This document shows, one piece after another, positions 40,989-52,451 of a stretch of 64,000 nucleotides of DNA. Within the stretch, counting starts at the first letter, position 1; every line of letters begins with the position of its first letter. Made by a program: the position numbers and the translations under genes. The notes under the pieces were generated by a model that saw only the letters and a program-made list of their open reading frames with translations, did not search any database and had not been told where the DNA came from. The DNA is taken from NCBI RefSeq assembly GCF_046630445.1, contig NC_092337.1, positions 368,112,001-368,176,000 of the forward strand. The letters are read 5' to 3'. The stretch comes from Rutidosis leptorrhynchoides. Taxonomy: Eukaryota; Streptophyta; Magnoliopsida; Asterales; Asteraceae.

Positions 40989-42987
40989 TGATGTTATGCG
41001 AGGTGTATATAAAATAGCTTAAATTTTAGCAGGAAATACTATTAAATACGATACAATTTTACACAAGATATTTATTTATTTATAGAATGGATATACTTAA
41101 ACCTTACTACAACACTTATAGGCAGTGTACCTAATCGTACAGTAGTGTAGTTTTTAGTAAGTCCGGTTCGTTCCACAGGGAAAATCTTTTAATCAAAGCT
41201 TAACGCTATATTAGTTTAATTTATAAAAATACGAATATATATATAAGTAATATTATTATTTTAAAGGGGGTTTTTACCGTTTAATGACCGGTTTGTCGAT
41301 TTTAAAACTTTAGTCGCAGTTAAAACAAAATGTAAAATATTAAATAAATAAAAGACTTAATTTAAAGCGTAAAGTAAATAACGATAATGAAATTTCGATA
41401 AATAAAAGTGCGATAAAATAAACTTGCGATAATTAAAAAGTACGATAATTAAAATTGCAATTAAATATAATAACAATAAATAAAAGTGCGATAATTAGAA
41501 GTGCAATTAAATATAAAATAAAGGAAATTAAATATGAAATAAAAGAATTATGCTTATTTAAACTTTCCGTAATCATGATGTTTGACGTGTTGATTTTAGT
41601 TTTATGCCCATGGGTTAATTGTCCTTTGTCCTGGATTATTTAATATGTCCGTCTGGTTTTTTGTCCATAACAGTCCATCAGTCATAAATACAAAGTGCGA
41701 GTGTCCTCGTCAAATTATCCTTATACCCGAAGTTAAATATTCCAACTAATTGGGGACTTAAACTGTAACAAGATTTTAATACTTTGTTTAATAATTACAC
41801 CAGGATGTCGACTGAGTGTAACCCAAGGTTTTAATACTTTGTTATCAATTATGTCAAGTGTCCTTGTACATAATTTCACCCATGTTTTAATAATTCTAGT
41901 GGCTATTAATCCATTCCCGTGTCCGGTTAAATGAACGATTATTCGTACATATAAATACCCCGCCCATCGTGTCCGATCGAGTGTATATGGTTATTTATAG
42001 GGATGTCCAATTGTAAATCTTTATATTAATATTAACAAACTATCATTTAGTTAAACAAATATAAAGCCCATTAATAGCCCATAGTCTAATTTCCACAAGT
42101 GTCGTTCTTTTGTCCAAACCCCAATTATGGTACAAAGCCCAATTACCCAATTTTAATATTTTTAGCCCAACATCATGATTACTTCGGATTAAATAAGCAT
42201 AATAATAACTTAGCTACGAGACATTAAATTAAAAAGGTTGAACATAACTTACAATGATTAAAAATAGCGTAGCGTTACACGGACAGAATTTCGACTTACA
42301 CCCTTACAACATTCGCTAACATACCCTTATTATTAGAATTAAAATTAAAATTAAAATTAAAATATAAATATAAATATATACTACGTATATAGATAGAGAG
42401 ATTGATATTATGGATGGAAAAATGGTGCACCAAAGCTAGATTTTTATAGGCCTGTGATCTGGAAAAGGGGCTCATGCGATCGCATGGATTTATGCCTTCC
42501 AGGCCATGCGATCACATGGCCAGCTGGGGAGAGCCACTTTTGGTTGTTTTCTTCTGCCGACGTTTATTTAAATATAATATAATATATATATTAATTTTAA
42601 GAATTAATTATATATTATATTATATTCATATGCATAGTTGACTTGTAATTTTTAGTCCGTTGCGTCGAGCGTTGAGAGTTGACTATGGTCCCGGTTCCGG
42701 ATTTTCGAACGTCCTTGCGTACAATTTAATATCTTGTACTTTTCGTTTTGAATCTTGTACTCTTGTAATTTTGAGACGTTTCTTATCAATAATTGGAACC
42801 TCATTGATTGTATTTTGTACTTTTGAGCTTTTTGGTCGTTTGCGTCTTCAATTCGTCGAATCTGTCTTTTATCTTCACCTTTTATTATTTAAACGAATAT
42901 CACTTGTAAATAGGACAATTGCAACTAAAAGCTTGTCTTTCTTGAGGAATAATGCTATGAAATATATGTTCGTTTTTAGCATTATCA
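40989..42987 (-). repeat. E3 5' LTR (intact)
   Basis: 1999 bp, TGATGTTATG...GCATTATCA, followed by GTTAT. Contains the palindrome pair (42473-42486; 42502-42521, one mismatch) and TATA at about 42442-42448. Serves as the uninterrupted reference for the LTR split by E2. Confidence 0.95.
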
Positions 42988-43806
42988 GTTATTGTGAACG
43001 GTATGATTGTGATCGTTAGTAGGGTTACTAGGTGTTGTTGGTATGACAGTAGAGGATTTAGGGACATAAATGGGTTTGGGTTGGGTATTTTTAAGGGCAG
43101 CAGATTGCTTGGTCGTATGTGGGTATTTTTGTTGGTTAACATGAGTGGTTTTTGACTGAGTATTTTCTTGACGCCTGCTACCATCTAGATTACCTTTTCG
43201 TTCATGAGCTCGGTATGCTCTTAGCCAATTGCCATTTAGATTGATAGAGTTGAGACGTTTGAGAAGGAAATCGATATCCTGAATATTGGAATACTGGACA
43301 AAACCGTATCTTTTACCATTCCTCAAAGTTTTCGTGATTGGAATGTAAAGGTCTGCTACATCGCCATATCTCTTAAAAAATAGCAGTAGGTCATTGAATC
43401 TCCAATGGTCAGGAAAATTGAAGAACATAATGGATGTAGGAGGGTTTTGGTTAGATTGTTTCGGGTGATGGAGAGGGATATAGTTAGGGAAAGTAGCAAA
43501 ACGATTAATATGATTTGCAGGTTTATTGAAAAAAGACGATCAGGATCTGTAACCTGGATTACCGTATTTTTGGATGAGATCTCGAAATTGTTGCTTGTTG
43601 GGCGATGATTTACGCTTTCTTTCCACACGAACCCATACCCCATCTTCAGTCTCGTTGGTTTCCTGATTCGAAGGGTTTGAAGGCGGCTGATATGATTGTT
43701 GTTGATTAGGTTTTTTTGTGGAGAGGTTTATGTATTTGAATCGGTTGGGGAGACGATTGGGATTAGTCGGAAGGGGTGTGAAAGGGGAGGTGGGGATTGA
43801 ATACAT
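42988..43806 (-). pseudogene. LINE ORF1, N-terminal part with RNA-recognition motif
   Basis: ATG at 43806 (MYSIPTSPFTPLP...), a basic Pro/Gln-rich head, one TGA at 43540-43542 (an expected CGA). In the same frame follows an RRM-like domain: FFNFPDHWRFNDLLLFFKRYG, DLYIPITK, GKRYGFVQYSN, a typical RNP2/RNP1 layout. The frame is then cut by E3 at the GTTAT target and continues at 13266 without a shift. Upstream sequence to about 43930 is the likely LINE 5' UTR. Confidence 0.82.
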
Positions 43807-44557
43807 ATTTAGATTACAGTTAACTGGATTGCAAGTTTGATCGGAATAAGGGTGTTAATCGGATTAGATTACCGGAGAAGATGAAAAGCTAGAGAGCATT
43901 GCTATTCGATATGTTTTAAAGAAAGACTTTTCCATTATCGTTTTTTAACTTTCTCTGATTACACAGCAGTTTAGTTAGTTGATGATAAAAAAAGCATACT
44001 CTACACTCACATACATGACTAACAATTGTTGACAATTTCACCAGCTTGAAATTAATGACATACTTACACCCTTTTGCATTATTTCCTTTAGGGTGACAAT
44101 TTCGGTATCCAACCTAAACGAACATTCAAGCAAAAGTTTGGGAATGAAGTAGAACGACATGGAACTTTATTAATAAGGACTTTAAACACTTGATCGTTGA
44201 ATTAAAAATGTATTCATTGACAGCGTTTACAATCTTTGAATTTCCAAAAAATTTCGTTTCAATACAAATACTATACATATTGTAGGGTATCGTCATTGTA
44301 ACTATATCATACAAGCTATCGGTGTCAACACTAACGTTTTCGAATACAATTCTATAGAGTTTTCGTACAATTCACAAGCTCTTAAATCTAGTTAAATCAC
44401 ATGTTGTTTGATACTACATGAAACATAATTAAATAAAAATAATCAAAAATAACATTACTTATCACTTCACATCTTGCTAAATCAATAATACACAATGAAA
44501 CTTAATAACAAGCAATCAATAATATCATATCAATATCAATAATAGTAATAGTAATAG
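43807..44557. other. Intergenic region
   Basis: The first about 120 bases are the likely LINE 5' UTR; the exact LINE end is unclear. The rest is AT-rich unique-looking sequence with no supported gene. A short TAATAG/ATCAAT repeat precedes the MITE. Confidence 0.5.
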
Positions 44558-44566
44558 TAATACTTA

Positions 44567-44748
44567 GGGAGCTGATACGTACACCACTTACTTTTTGCCA
44601 TACACCACCAAAATTTAATTTTGGATCATTTTACCCTTTCTCATAATTAATTTAGGGAAAAAGGCCTTGAGTTAGATAGGGTAAAATAGTCAAAGATTGT
44701 AGTTTGGTGGTGTATGGCAGAAAACAAGTGGTGTACGGATCAACTCCC
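44567..44748. mobile_element. 182-bp MITE (Mutator-like)
   Basis: Terminal inverted repeats of about 48 bases: left GGGAGCTGATACGTACACCACTT..., right the reverse complement of GGGAGTTGATCCGTACACCACTT.... They share TACACCACTT and GCCATACACCACCAAA with few mismatches. Flanked by a perfect 9-bp duplication TAATACTTA (44558-44566, 44749-44757). Long inverted repeats with a 9-bp duplication fit Mutator-like MITEs. No ORF. It lies about 520 bp past the 3' end of the IPT gene. Confidence 0.88.
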
Positions 44749-44757
44749 TAATACTTA

Positions 44758-45267
44758 TCATCAATTTAGTTCGGTATATAAGAAGAGAATATCTATGTCT
44801 CGAAATGTAAGAGAAAAAAAAAAAAAAAAAAAAAAAGCGGAATTAGGAAGATAATAGATATAGATGCAAGATTGTGATTAAACATTAGAATCTATAAAAA
44901 AAAAAGTTTAGAAGCATAAAATGAAGAAAGTTGTTTATCTGATATTCATGGAGAATATTTGGAGAAGCATTTGTGAGGAGCAAATATATGGGATTTCAAA
45001 TACAAATCCGATGAAATATCATAAAATAAAATCCCATAAAACCCAATTGACATTGACAAAAGAAGAAAAATCGCGATTAATATTGAAGTGGTATTGAATG
45101 TGAACCTCTCAAAAGGAGTCCTATTGCTTCAAAATTGGTCACCCACTATTTCTTAACTAATTTTACTTTTAGAATTTACATCTAAAAAAATACTACTCCG
45201 TACAAAACTATAAAACAAAATAAATAAAATAAATTTTAAAATAAAATAGGAAAGAGAGCTGTGAAAC
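44758..45267. other. 3' flank of the IPT gene
   Basis: AT-rich. Contains a poly-A run of about 22 at 44815-44836, but no clear mobile element. No clean AATAAA is seen on the minus strand within 150 bases of the IPT stop. Confidence 0.5.
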
Positions 45268-46212
45268 CTACTCATCCAAAAATTGCTTCACGATCTTTAC
45301 GCTTGTTTCCACTACTTGTTTCTCCCATATTTCCGCCACCCTTCCACCACCGTCATCCGTCGTCATCACCGCCTTAAACACCTCCGTCGCATCAATTCTA
45401 TTCAAATTCCATCCACCCTTTTTCAACCGTACGATCTTCCCCACTTGTCTCTTCCCTAATTGACACGTGTTATCCTTAATCCTCCTCACCGCTTCCTCGT
45501 ACATTTCCTCACATTTCAATCCATCCTTAACATACCCCTCCAATTCCGGTACCCCAATCGCCTGACCCAACCCGTTCCGTTTCACCCTCAAATCCTGACC
45601 CGACCCAAAATACTCCTTTAACTCCTCTAACATACCTGAACCCAACATTTCATCAACCCGTTTACATAAATACTGATCCAATACCGGGAAACTAACATCA
45701 ACCCAAATGAAGCAACATTTGTACCGGAGTTCCGAACTCACCGGGTCGGGTCTGTTAAACACATCCGATTTCGGGTCGAAATTTTTCGCAAGCAATGAGT
45801 ATATAAAGGAGTTTGAACCACCAACGAGAACCGGCAAACCACCACGAGATACAATATCGGTGATTTTTTCGGACGCGAATTGACGGAAGTTAAACGGGTT
45901 GATAACAGATTCGGTCGGGTCAAATGATCCGAGAAGGTGATGACGGATACCGCGCCGTTCTTGCATTGTGATTTTATTCGTTGTAATATCGAGTCCACGG
46001 TAGACTTGCATCTTATCAGAGTTTATAATTTCAGAGTTGTTATAATAACAAGTTGCGAGGTCTATAGAGAGGCGTGATTTACCGGCACCGGTGGGACCCA
46101 TGATTACGACGATCTTTTGATGACGGCGAGTGTTGACGGCGGTGGGTTCCATGTGGGCCCACCTCGTGAAACGAAGACGGCAGAGTGACGGTAACCGTGG
46201 TCGTATAAACAT
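45268..46212 (-). CDS. IPT: Adenylate isopentenyltransferase (cytokinin synthesis), IPT1/4-like
   Basis: Intact, intronless, 314 codons. Transfers a dimethylallyl group to ATP/ADP, the first step of isopentenyladenine-type cytokinin synthesis; homologues are mostly plastidial. The N-terminus (MFIRPRLPSLCRLRFTRW) is Arg-rich without acidic residues, like a transit peptide. P-loop GPTGAGKS at 39-46, NSDKMQVYRGLDITTNK at 64-80, HHLLG at 91-95, GGSNSF at 131-136, CCFIWVDVS at 166-174, NTCQLGKRQ near 248-256, and DATEVFKAV at 274-282. The segment RYKCCFIWVDVS and the C-terminus (WEKQVVETSVKIVKQFL) are closer to Arabidopsis IPT1 than to IPT3/5 as I remember them. It is not a tRNA-type IPT, being too short and lacking a zinc finger. 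The first ATG gives the transit peptide; a second Met is at residue 21. It stands alone between two retrotransposon nests. Confidence 0.93.
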   Translation of the reverse strand: MFIRPRLPSLCRLRFTRWAHMEPTAVNTRRHQKIVVIMGPTGAGKSRLSIDLATCYYNNSEIINSDKMQVYRGLDITTNKITMQERRGIRHHLLGSFDPTESVINPFNFRQFASEKITDIVSRGGLPVLVGGSNSFIYSLLAKNFDPKSDVFNRPDPVSSELRYKCCFIWVDVSFPVLDQYLCKRVDEMLGSGMLEELKEYFGSGQDLRVKRNGLGQAIGVPELEGYVKDGLKCEEMYEEAVRRIKDNTCQLGKRQVGKIVRLKKGGWNLNRIDATEVFKAVMTTDDGGGRVAEIWEKQVVETSVKIVKQFLDE

Positions 46213-46640
46213 GGAGATATTAGTAACAGAATAGAAAAAGATACGGAATACATGAGAGAGTGAATATAGAAATTTAGAGATTTATTAGTGTGATAATTTG
46301 GAGGAAATTATGGGTTAATTTGTTACATTGGTAAAATAACATTTGTAACTGTATTTATTAAAAATTAAAATTAGTAGGATGTTTTTGTGGTGTTATATTA
46401 GTGGATGGTTGTGGTTTGGTGGGGTGGGGATTTGGGTTTGTCTGCTTTGGGCGTGCGTGGCACTGATGACGATGATGGTGGTGGTTCCATCGTCAGGATA
46501 AACAAGAACATAATGGCCGGCATTGTTGTTGAATCTATAAATCCCACATGTTTTTCTACAACTTATTCTATCGAGTGTGAACAAAGTTGGAGACGATGAC
46601 GATCGCATATAATATGGATGTATGTTTTATATTTGGAAAA
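46213..46640 (-). promoter_or_regulatory. IPT 5' flank
   Basis: Directly upstream on the minus strand is an A/T-rich leader with CTCTCTC and a possible weak TATA (TTCTATATTCAC, about 46261-46272), some 55 bases before the ATG. Further out is a G/T-rich stretch (46400-46500, plus strand). Short ORFs on both strands there show no recognisable domain. Confidence 0.35.
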
Positions 46641-47871
46641 ATTGCAGGTAGGTTGCTCTATTGTGTGGGTCCCTTCATCTAGTGCTACAATTTTTTTGAG
46701 GTTCCCATTTTTAAAGTTCATATTTCTAATTTCATAATTGATAAATTTACTTTTAACTATGTATTAAGGATTTGTATTGTATAAATGTCTAAGATATATT
46801 TGTAGTGGATCTATCAAAATTTTAAGTGAAAATATCAACCTCCATTACAAAACCCTTGATTTTTGGTGTCCAACCACACCTGGCCGGCGTTTCTTTTATC
46901 GCCCCGGCCAACCACACCTGGTCGACGTTTCCATTAACATCCTCTCATTGTTTATGGCTGAAGTTCTTAAACGGACATCGAGTTTGCAAAGGTCAAGACT
47001 ATATTTTTAAGTTTTCCATTTTTATTCTTATGGCGCACACATATACTTTAAACACTAAACTACTCATCAACTGTTTCCATTTCAAAGTTCAGTAGAACTT
47101 CGAACGGAACTTCGAGTTAACGTGTCACCATTCACAGTGCTATAACTCTAACACTTTTAGTAATCTTTATTCTAAATTTGAATTTCTTCATTTGTCTCAT
47201 ATAATACTTGATAAAAATTATATTAAGGTCACTTCTAGTGCATAACTTGTTCTCGTCGCCCTGCTTTTAGCCCTTGAGGGGTTGGCTGGGAGTGGCTACC
47301 CCTCGTTTAGCCCTGGATGTTTAGCCCTGTTATTTGTTCTTTTACAACATTTTTGAGGACGGATAGTTAGTATATATGAGTTGTACATTTGGTTGTAATA
47401 TTTTTAACATACAATAATTAATTAATATAATGGATCTTAATATTTATGAGAAAATACGTTATGGTTGAGAGTGTTTAGTCATGTTGATGAAATGTTAATT
47501 TGGCGTTGCTGTGACAGTTAGTAATTGAAGGAAGTATGTTATGGTTGAGAGTAACATAATTAAAGCATTTTAAAACTCAATTCCTATAATTTCATCCGAA
47601 CAATTGAATTAAATTATATATTAAATATTAAATAGATCCATCGATCTAGTTGAACTAACAAGTGATCATATCCCTAGCCGATTGCACAAAGTTTTTTCAT
47701 ACATAAAACACAAAAATGACCCAACCGAATTGAAACCAACAATTACAATTATATAACTTGTGTCAACTCACTACAAATCAAAAGAAAACATCAGACTATG
47801 AATTTACGTCTTGCTAGGTGGCGTGAATGTGTATCATTCTAATGCAAATTGAAGCAATCCTAAACCCATAG
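46641..47871. other. Intergenic region, no gene recognised
   Basis: Contains a short duplicated phrase CCAACCACACCTGG (46872-46885, 46909-46922) and a GC-richer inverted repeat GAGGGGT/ACCCCTC near 47276-47308. The direct repeat GTTATGGTTGAGAGT occurs at about 47459 and 47548. No TIR/target-duplication pair could be proven. Confidence 0.4.
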
Positions 47872-48888
47872 TGTGATGGCCCCGTCAAAACACTTAACGG
47901 CTCCGTCACTTGGTCACACAGCTTGATCGAACTTAAATGAATTTAATAAACGACATTGCATTCTTTTATTTCAAAAGTTTCCCAAAAAGAAAACATACCC
48001 AAAATATGTAGTTTAAACAACCCAACATATTAATAACCAAAGTTGACATTAAAACATTGTCAACAAAATCCACAAGTTTAAATTATTCCAAAATAGAATG
48101 CAAGTTCAAAGTTTCATAATTGTTTAACAAAATCTGCCCAAATGCATGCAGACTCTTCTAACACAGCGGAAGCATCAAACAAACTCAAGTACCTGTGAAA
48201 ACATGCGAGTAAACTGTCAACAAAAATGTTGAGTGAATTATAGGTTTAAATAATTGAATAAACTTTAGACCACAAGATTTAAAATGTTAGAAAACATTAA
48301 ACATTATTCCATTATCAATGAGCCACATGGTAACCACTTAACCCTTTATTTACCCTTGCCAAACACAATAAATAATATACTCTGAACAAGTGTATCTACA
48401 ACAAAATACGAAGTACTAAACATTCCGATTATAAATTGCTAGCGCGACTAGCTCGAAATGGGGTTGCCAAACCCGATAGATCTATCCGTAGGATTCGCGT
48501 TCACCAGTAGAAACCAGTGATTACAGTTACCAGACTAGAAAATATTTTTGTTCAACTCACAATGAATAATTTAAATTTAATTGCCACTTGTGTCTAAGCG
48601 TAAAAATAAAATGCATGTAATTACATCCCAAAAATATACTTTGAAAAGTATGTAAAAACGGGACTATAACTCACCTTAATAGCAAACGAAGTAACCACAC
48701 AAATATACGAACAGCAAAAGAAGTAAAGTGATCAGGAATGATCACAACGCCGACCTATAAATAAAGCAGGTCGATATAAATAACTAACTTAGGTCAAGTC
48801 TTAGTATGATAGCTATTGTACATGTTGCAAGTAGACATAGAACAATACTCAACATGCATCGGTTTGATCGGAACAGCGTACGGACACA

Positions 48889-49000
48889 CACTTTCTATTT
48901 TTAGAAAGTTTCTATTTTTAGCAGGTTTCCATTTTTGGAAAGTTTCTATTTTAGGAAAGTTTCTATTTTGGAAAGTTTTTAAGTTAGGAAAGTTTCCTTA
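48889..49000 (-). repeat. Tandem GGAAAGTTTCTATTTT repeats in E4 LTR
   Basis: About five to six imperfect copies with a period of about 17-21 bases, directly next to the W-box cluster. They lie upstream of the TATA-like sequence on the minus strand, the usual place for LTR enhancer repeats. Confidence 0.7.
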
Positions 49001-49008
49001 ATTAGAAA

Positions 49009-49063
49009 GTCAACTGAAAGTCAAAGTCAACCGAAAGTCAACTCAAAAGTCAACCTTGGTCAA
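49009..49063 (-). promoter_or_regulatory. Six-copy W-box (TTGAC) cluster in E4 LTR
   Basis: GTCAA (TTGAC on the element strand) occurs at 49009, 49020, 49026, 49037, 49049 and 49059, each continuing as TTGACT or TTGACC, the WRKY-binding W box. Six in 55 bases is far above chance. They lie about 230-300 bases upstream of the TATA-like sequence. Confidence 0.55.
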
Positions 49064-49079
49064 ACATAGTCTACATTAA

Positions 49080-49750
49080 TTTTAAAAGTATAGGTTATAA
49101 TAATAATATAGGTTATAACGTTAATTAAAGTCATATATGTATAATTATGTCATAACATAAGTTTAATTAAATTAAATAAATTATTAAAGTTAACATAAGT
49201 TTAATTAAATTAAATAAATTATTAAAGTTAACATAAGTTTAAATGATATAATTAATATAACATAAGTATTTAATTAATTAATTAAATATTAGTCATAATG
49301 TAAGTATTATTAATTAATAATAAATTTTAAATCATATCATAAGTATTATTAATTAATAATGAATTATTAATCATATCATAAGTTTCTATTTATAATTATT
49401 AAATCATAAGTAGTTAATAATTAAATTATAATTAAATAATAACTAAGCCTGATAATAATTAAATAATTATTTAATCCTTATTATAAGTCTTATAATAATA
49501 GCTCATTATATAAGTTTAATACTTATCATAAGTATTTTTCATTAATAATAAAAGTATTATTAATCATAAGTTTAATTAAAAGTTTAATTAAATCATTGAT
49601 AATTAAATAATGATATAATAAATATATATCATAAGTCTTAAATTATAATAATTATTTTTTATATCATAAGTAATTTATTAATAATGAAATTCATTATTTA
49701 TATCATAAGTCATAATTATTAACCATAAATTTTAATTAAAAGTTCATCGG
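49080..49750. repeat. AT-rich repeats in E4 LTR
   Basis: Includes a 38-bp tandem unit (AACATAAGTTTAATTAAATT...) starting at about 49154, 49192 and, partly, 49230. A looser ATCATAAGTATTATTAATTAATAA unit lies at about 49290-49400. Confidence 0.7.
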
Positions 49751-51080
49751 GTCATAACTTGAGCCCCGGGAATCAGTTTTTGGCGAGTCTTATATATATC
49801 TTCGCCTAACCAACTCACCCGACACATTAGTGTGCTCAATAACATCCCAAGAACAGCCACCAAGTCATGACTTACAGCCATAAATCAACTTGTAGCTTTA
49901 ATCCGTTCAAAAACATGTTTTAGTCATACCGGGTGATCCGTAGCTCGGATTTCGATGACCCGAACATGAAAGTTCATCTCATTATCAATCCTAACACACT
50001 AGTACACCATAAAGACTCCAAAGGTGGTCACAAAGTCAGACCATACCTGATTCAATTCGTTTTTATATTTTAATCTCAACAAATCACCATTTTAAGCATA
50101 ACTAGAGCTCCGGGAATCGAAATGACATGAATCCGGAGTCTAAAATTAATTTCTTGATGAGAGGAACTCATCTAAACACTTTAATTTCACTTTTATATCA
50201 GTTATATTTACAGAAAATAACAATCAAACGGCTGTCCCAAAACAATCAAACCGAAAACATATATAATCGAGCATTTCTAAGCATGCAATCAACAATACAA
50301 TAACATATAAGTATCATACCATTAATATAACATATAAAATCAGTAAAATATATGAAAAATCAAAAAGCTAGGGTTAGAGTTTATACCCTAATCAAGAATT
50401 AAGAGATAACAACGTGTAGAGAAGAACGAGAGGAACGCGTTTATGTTGAAAGCTTCTTGATCCAAGCTAGTTTTGATGATCAAATGGTGAAGATGGTGGT
50501 GGTAGGCGACAGCTAGGGTGAGGGAGGGAGAGAGAGCAAAAAATAAAATTTAGATTTTGATAAATGAATGTGAAATTGCAAAAGTGGGAGCAAATGAGCC
50601 AACACTCCCTCCCCTTGGGAGTGTTCAGCCGAATGGTGCAAGGGAGGTGGGCCCCATGGCCCAAAATTGTTATTTGGTGGATTGCTTGTGGCCCAAACGC
50701 TCGAACGAAACCCGAAACGCGAAAACACGACTACGCGATTAATTATTCGGAGAGATATTAATTACGCGACAAAAAATATATATAAACACTATATATAAAC
50801 CTATGACATTAAAATATCATATTTAAAATAATTAGGACTTAAAAATCCCAAAAGCTTGACCGTTGGTTTGAAAATCGAAAAGATTCGCCTGATAGAAATC
50901 CGCGACACGTAGAAACGTAAAACTTAAAATATTAATACAAATATTCACATAACACATAATAATTAATATATTATTACAAAAATAATAATATAGGTCATAG
51001 AAATGACGTGGCACGAATAAAAGTTAACGGTCGTTAAATAATTAACGGTAAAAGATAACGGAAAAAGTAGGGTCGTTACA

Positions 51081-51114
51081 GTACCTTCCCGTTACGAAAA
51101 TTTCGTCCCGAAAT
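51081..51114 (-). other. E4 3' terminal hairpin and polypurine tract
   Basis: Minus strand: AAATTTCGGGACGAAATTT, then TTCGTAACGGGAAGGTAC directly before the LTR. The same arrangement as E1, E2 and E6. The integrase stop codon (51115) touches it. Confidence 0.8.
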
Positions 51115-52451
51115 TTAAGCAGGTGCAGGGGTTGATTCAGCATCTGGGAACAAATGCGGGTACTTCTGCTTCATCTGATCTTCACTCTCCCAAGTGAACT
51201 CGGGACCGCATCTGGCGTTCCATCTAACCCGGACAATAGGAATTCTACTCTGCTTAAGAGTCTTAACCTCTTGGTCCATAATTTCAACAGGTTCCTCAAT
51301 AAAATGTAGTTGCTTATCAACATGAAGTTCCTCCAGAGGAATAGTCTTATCGTCCTCGGCCAAACACTTCTTTAAATTCGATACATGAAAAACGTCATGA
51401 ACAGCACTGAGTTCTTGTGGCAATTTCAAACGATAAGCCACTGGTCCAACTCTCTCAATAATCTCAAACGGTCCAACAAAACGAGGACTCAACTTTCCCC
51501 TTTTACCAAAACGTAAGGCGATACCTTCAACATAACACGATCACCGACCTGAAATTCAATATCGTTCCTCCTCTTATTGGCATAACTCTTTTGCCTACTT
51601 CTAGCGGTTCTCAATCTTTCCTTAATCTGTACGATCTTCTCGGTAGTCTCATGAATAATTTCTGGACCTTTAAGTTGAGCATCCCTAACCTCATTCCAAC
51701 AGACAGGAGACCTACACTTCCTACCATACAGCGCTTCAAACGGTGCGGCTTTAATACTTGCATGATAACTGTTGTTATAAGAAAATTCAGCTAGCGGCAA
51801 ATATTTATCCCACCCATTACAAAAATCAATAACACACGCTCGTAACATATCTTCTAACGTTTGAATGGTCCTTTCACTCTGACCATCTGTCTGAGGATGA
51901 TAAGCGGTGCTCATATCTAACTTAGTTCCCAAGGCTTCCTGTAATGATCGCCAAAACCTCGATACAAATCGGCTGTCTCGGTCTGAAATAATGGATACAG
52001 GAATACCATGTCTAGAAACAATCTCCTTCAAATACAAACGAATGAGTTTCTCCATTGAATCCGTTTCCTTAATCGGCAAAAAGTGAGCTGACTTAGTGAG
52101 TCGATCTACAATCACCCAAATGGTATCATAGCCACCCGCAACTCTCGGTAACTTATTAATAAAATCCATCGTAATACCTTCCCACTTCCACTCGAGAATC
52201 TCAGGTTACACCAAAAGTCCAGACGGTTTCTGATGTTCAGCTTTGACCTTAGCACAGGTCAAATACTTAGCCACATAAGTAGCCACATCAGCTTTCAAAT
52301 TAGGCCACCAATATAGCTCCTTAAGATCATGATACATCTTTCCTGAACTAGGATGAATAGAGTACCTAGACTTATGAGCCTCATCTAAAACAAGTTGTCG
52401 CAGATCACCAAACTTTGGAACCCTGATCGGTTCATAAATGCCGATCGTATT
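51115..52451 (-). pseudogene. pol: E4 integrase with chromodomain, broken
   Basis: From the right: the end of the RNase H-integrase linker, the His-Cys zinc-binding region ([28 protein letters not shown]), one stop near 52204, then the integrase core ([37 protein letters not shown]). The GPF-type C-terminal region and a chromodomain ([37 protein letters not shown]) follow. A deletion of about 8 or 11 bases near 51510 shifts the frame just after MLKVSP. The frame ends at 51115. Chromodomains guide insertion into marked chromatin. The 5' part is cut off at 52451. Confidence 0.88.

Larger units (their letters stand above)
47872..51080 (-). repeat. E4 3' LTR
   Basis: Plus-strand ends TGTGATGGCCCCG...GGGTCGTTACA (minus strand TGTAACGACCC...CATCACA), 3209 bp. 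The dyad GATAGATCTATC is at 48475-48486, the U5 block is GTACCTGTGAAAACATGC (48189-48206), a TATA-like TTTATATCG/TTTATAGG is near 48757-48782, tandem repeats are at 48889-49000, a W-box cluster at 49009-49063, and an AT-rich region at 49080-49750. The left flank is CATAG; the partner duplication is not in the window. Confidence 0.88.
47872..52451 (-). mobile_element. E4: Tekay-type chromovirus, truncated (3' LTR and integrase end)
   Basis: Minus-strand Ty3/gypsy element. LTR 47872-51080, polypurine context 51081-51114, then the integrase region up to 52451, where another LTR (E7) begins in mid-codon. Gag, protease and RT are absent here and probably lie right of the window beyond the nested elements (inference). 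A chromodomain after the integrase and the shared 3' signals place it in the Tekay group. Confidence 0.85.

Noticed and set aside
46393..46608. ORFs of 64-71 codons on both strands upstream of IPT
   Set aside because: Overlapping opposite frames in G/T-rich DNA, no similarity recognised.
46777..47095. ORFs of 77 and 89 codons
   Set aside because: No domain or supporting gene structure; could be a gene relic, but nothing can be shown.
47260..47330. Inverted repeat GAGGGGT/ACCCCTC as a MITE
   Set aside because: Arms are short and no flanking duplication was found.
48889..49000. CRISPR-like array
   Set aside because: The repeats are short, imperfect and without unique spacers; an LTR tandem repeat in plant DNA.
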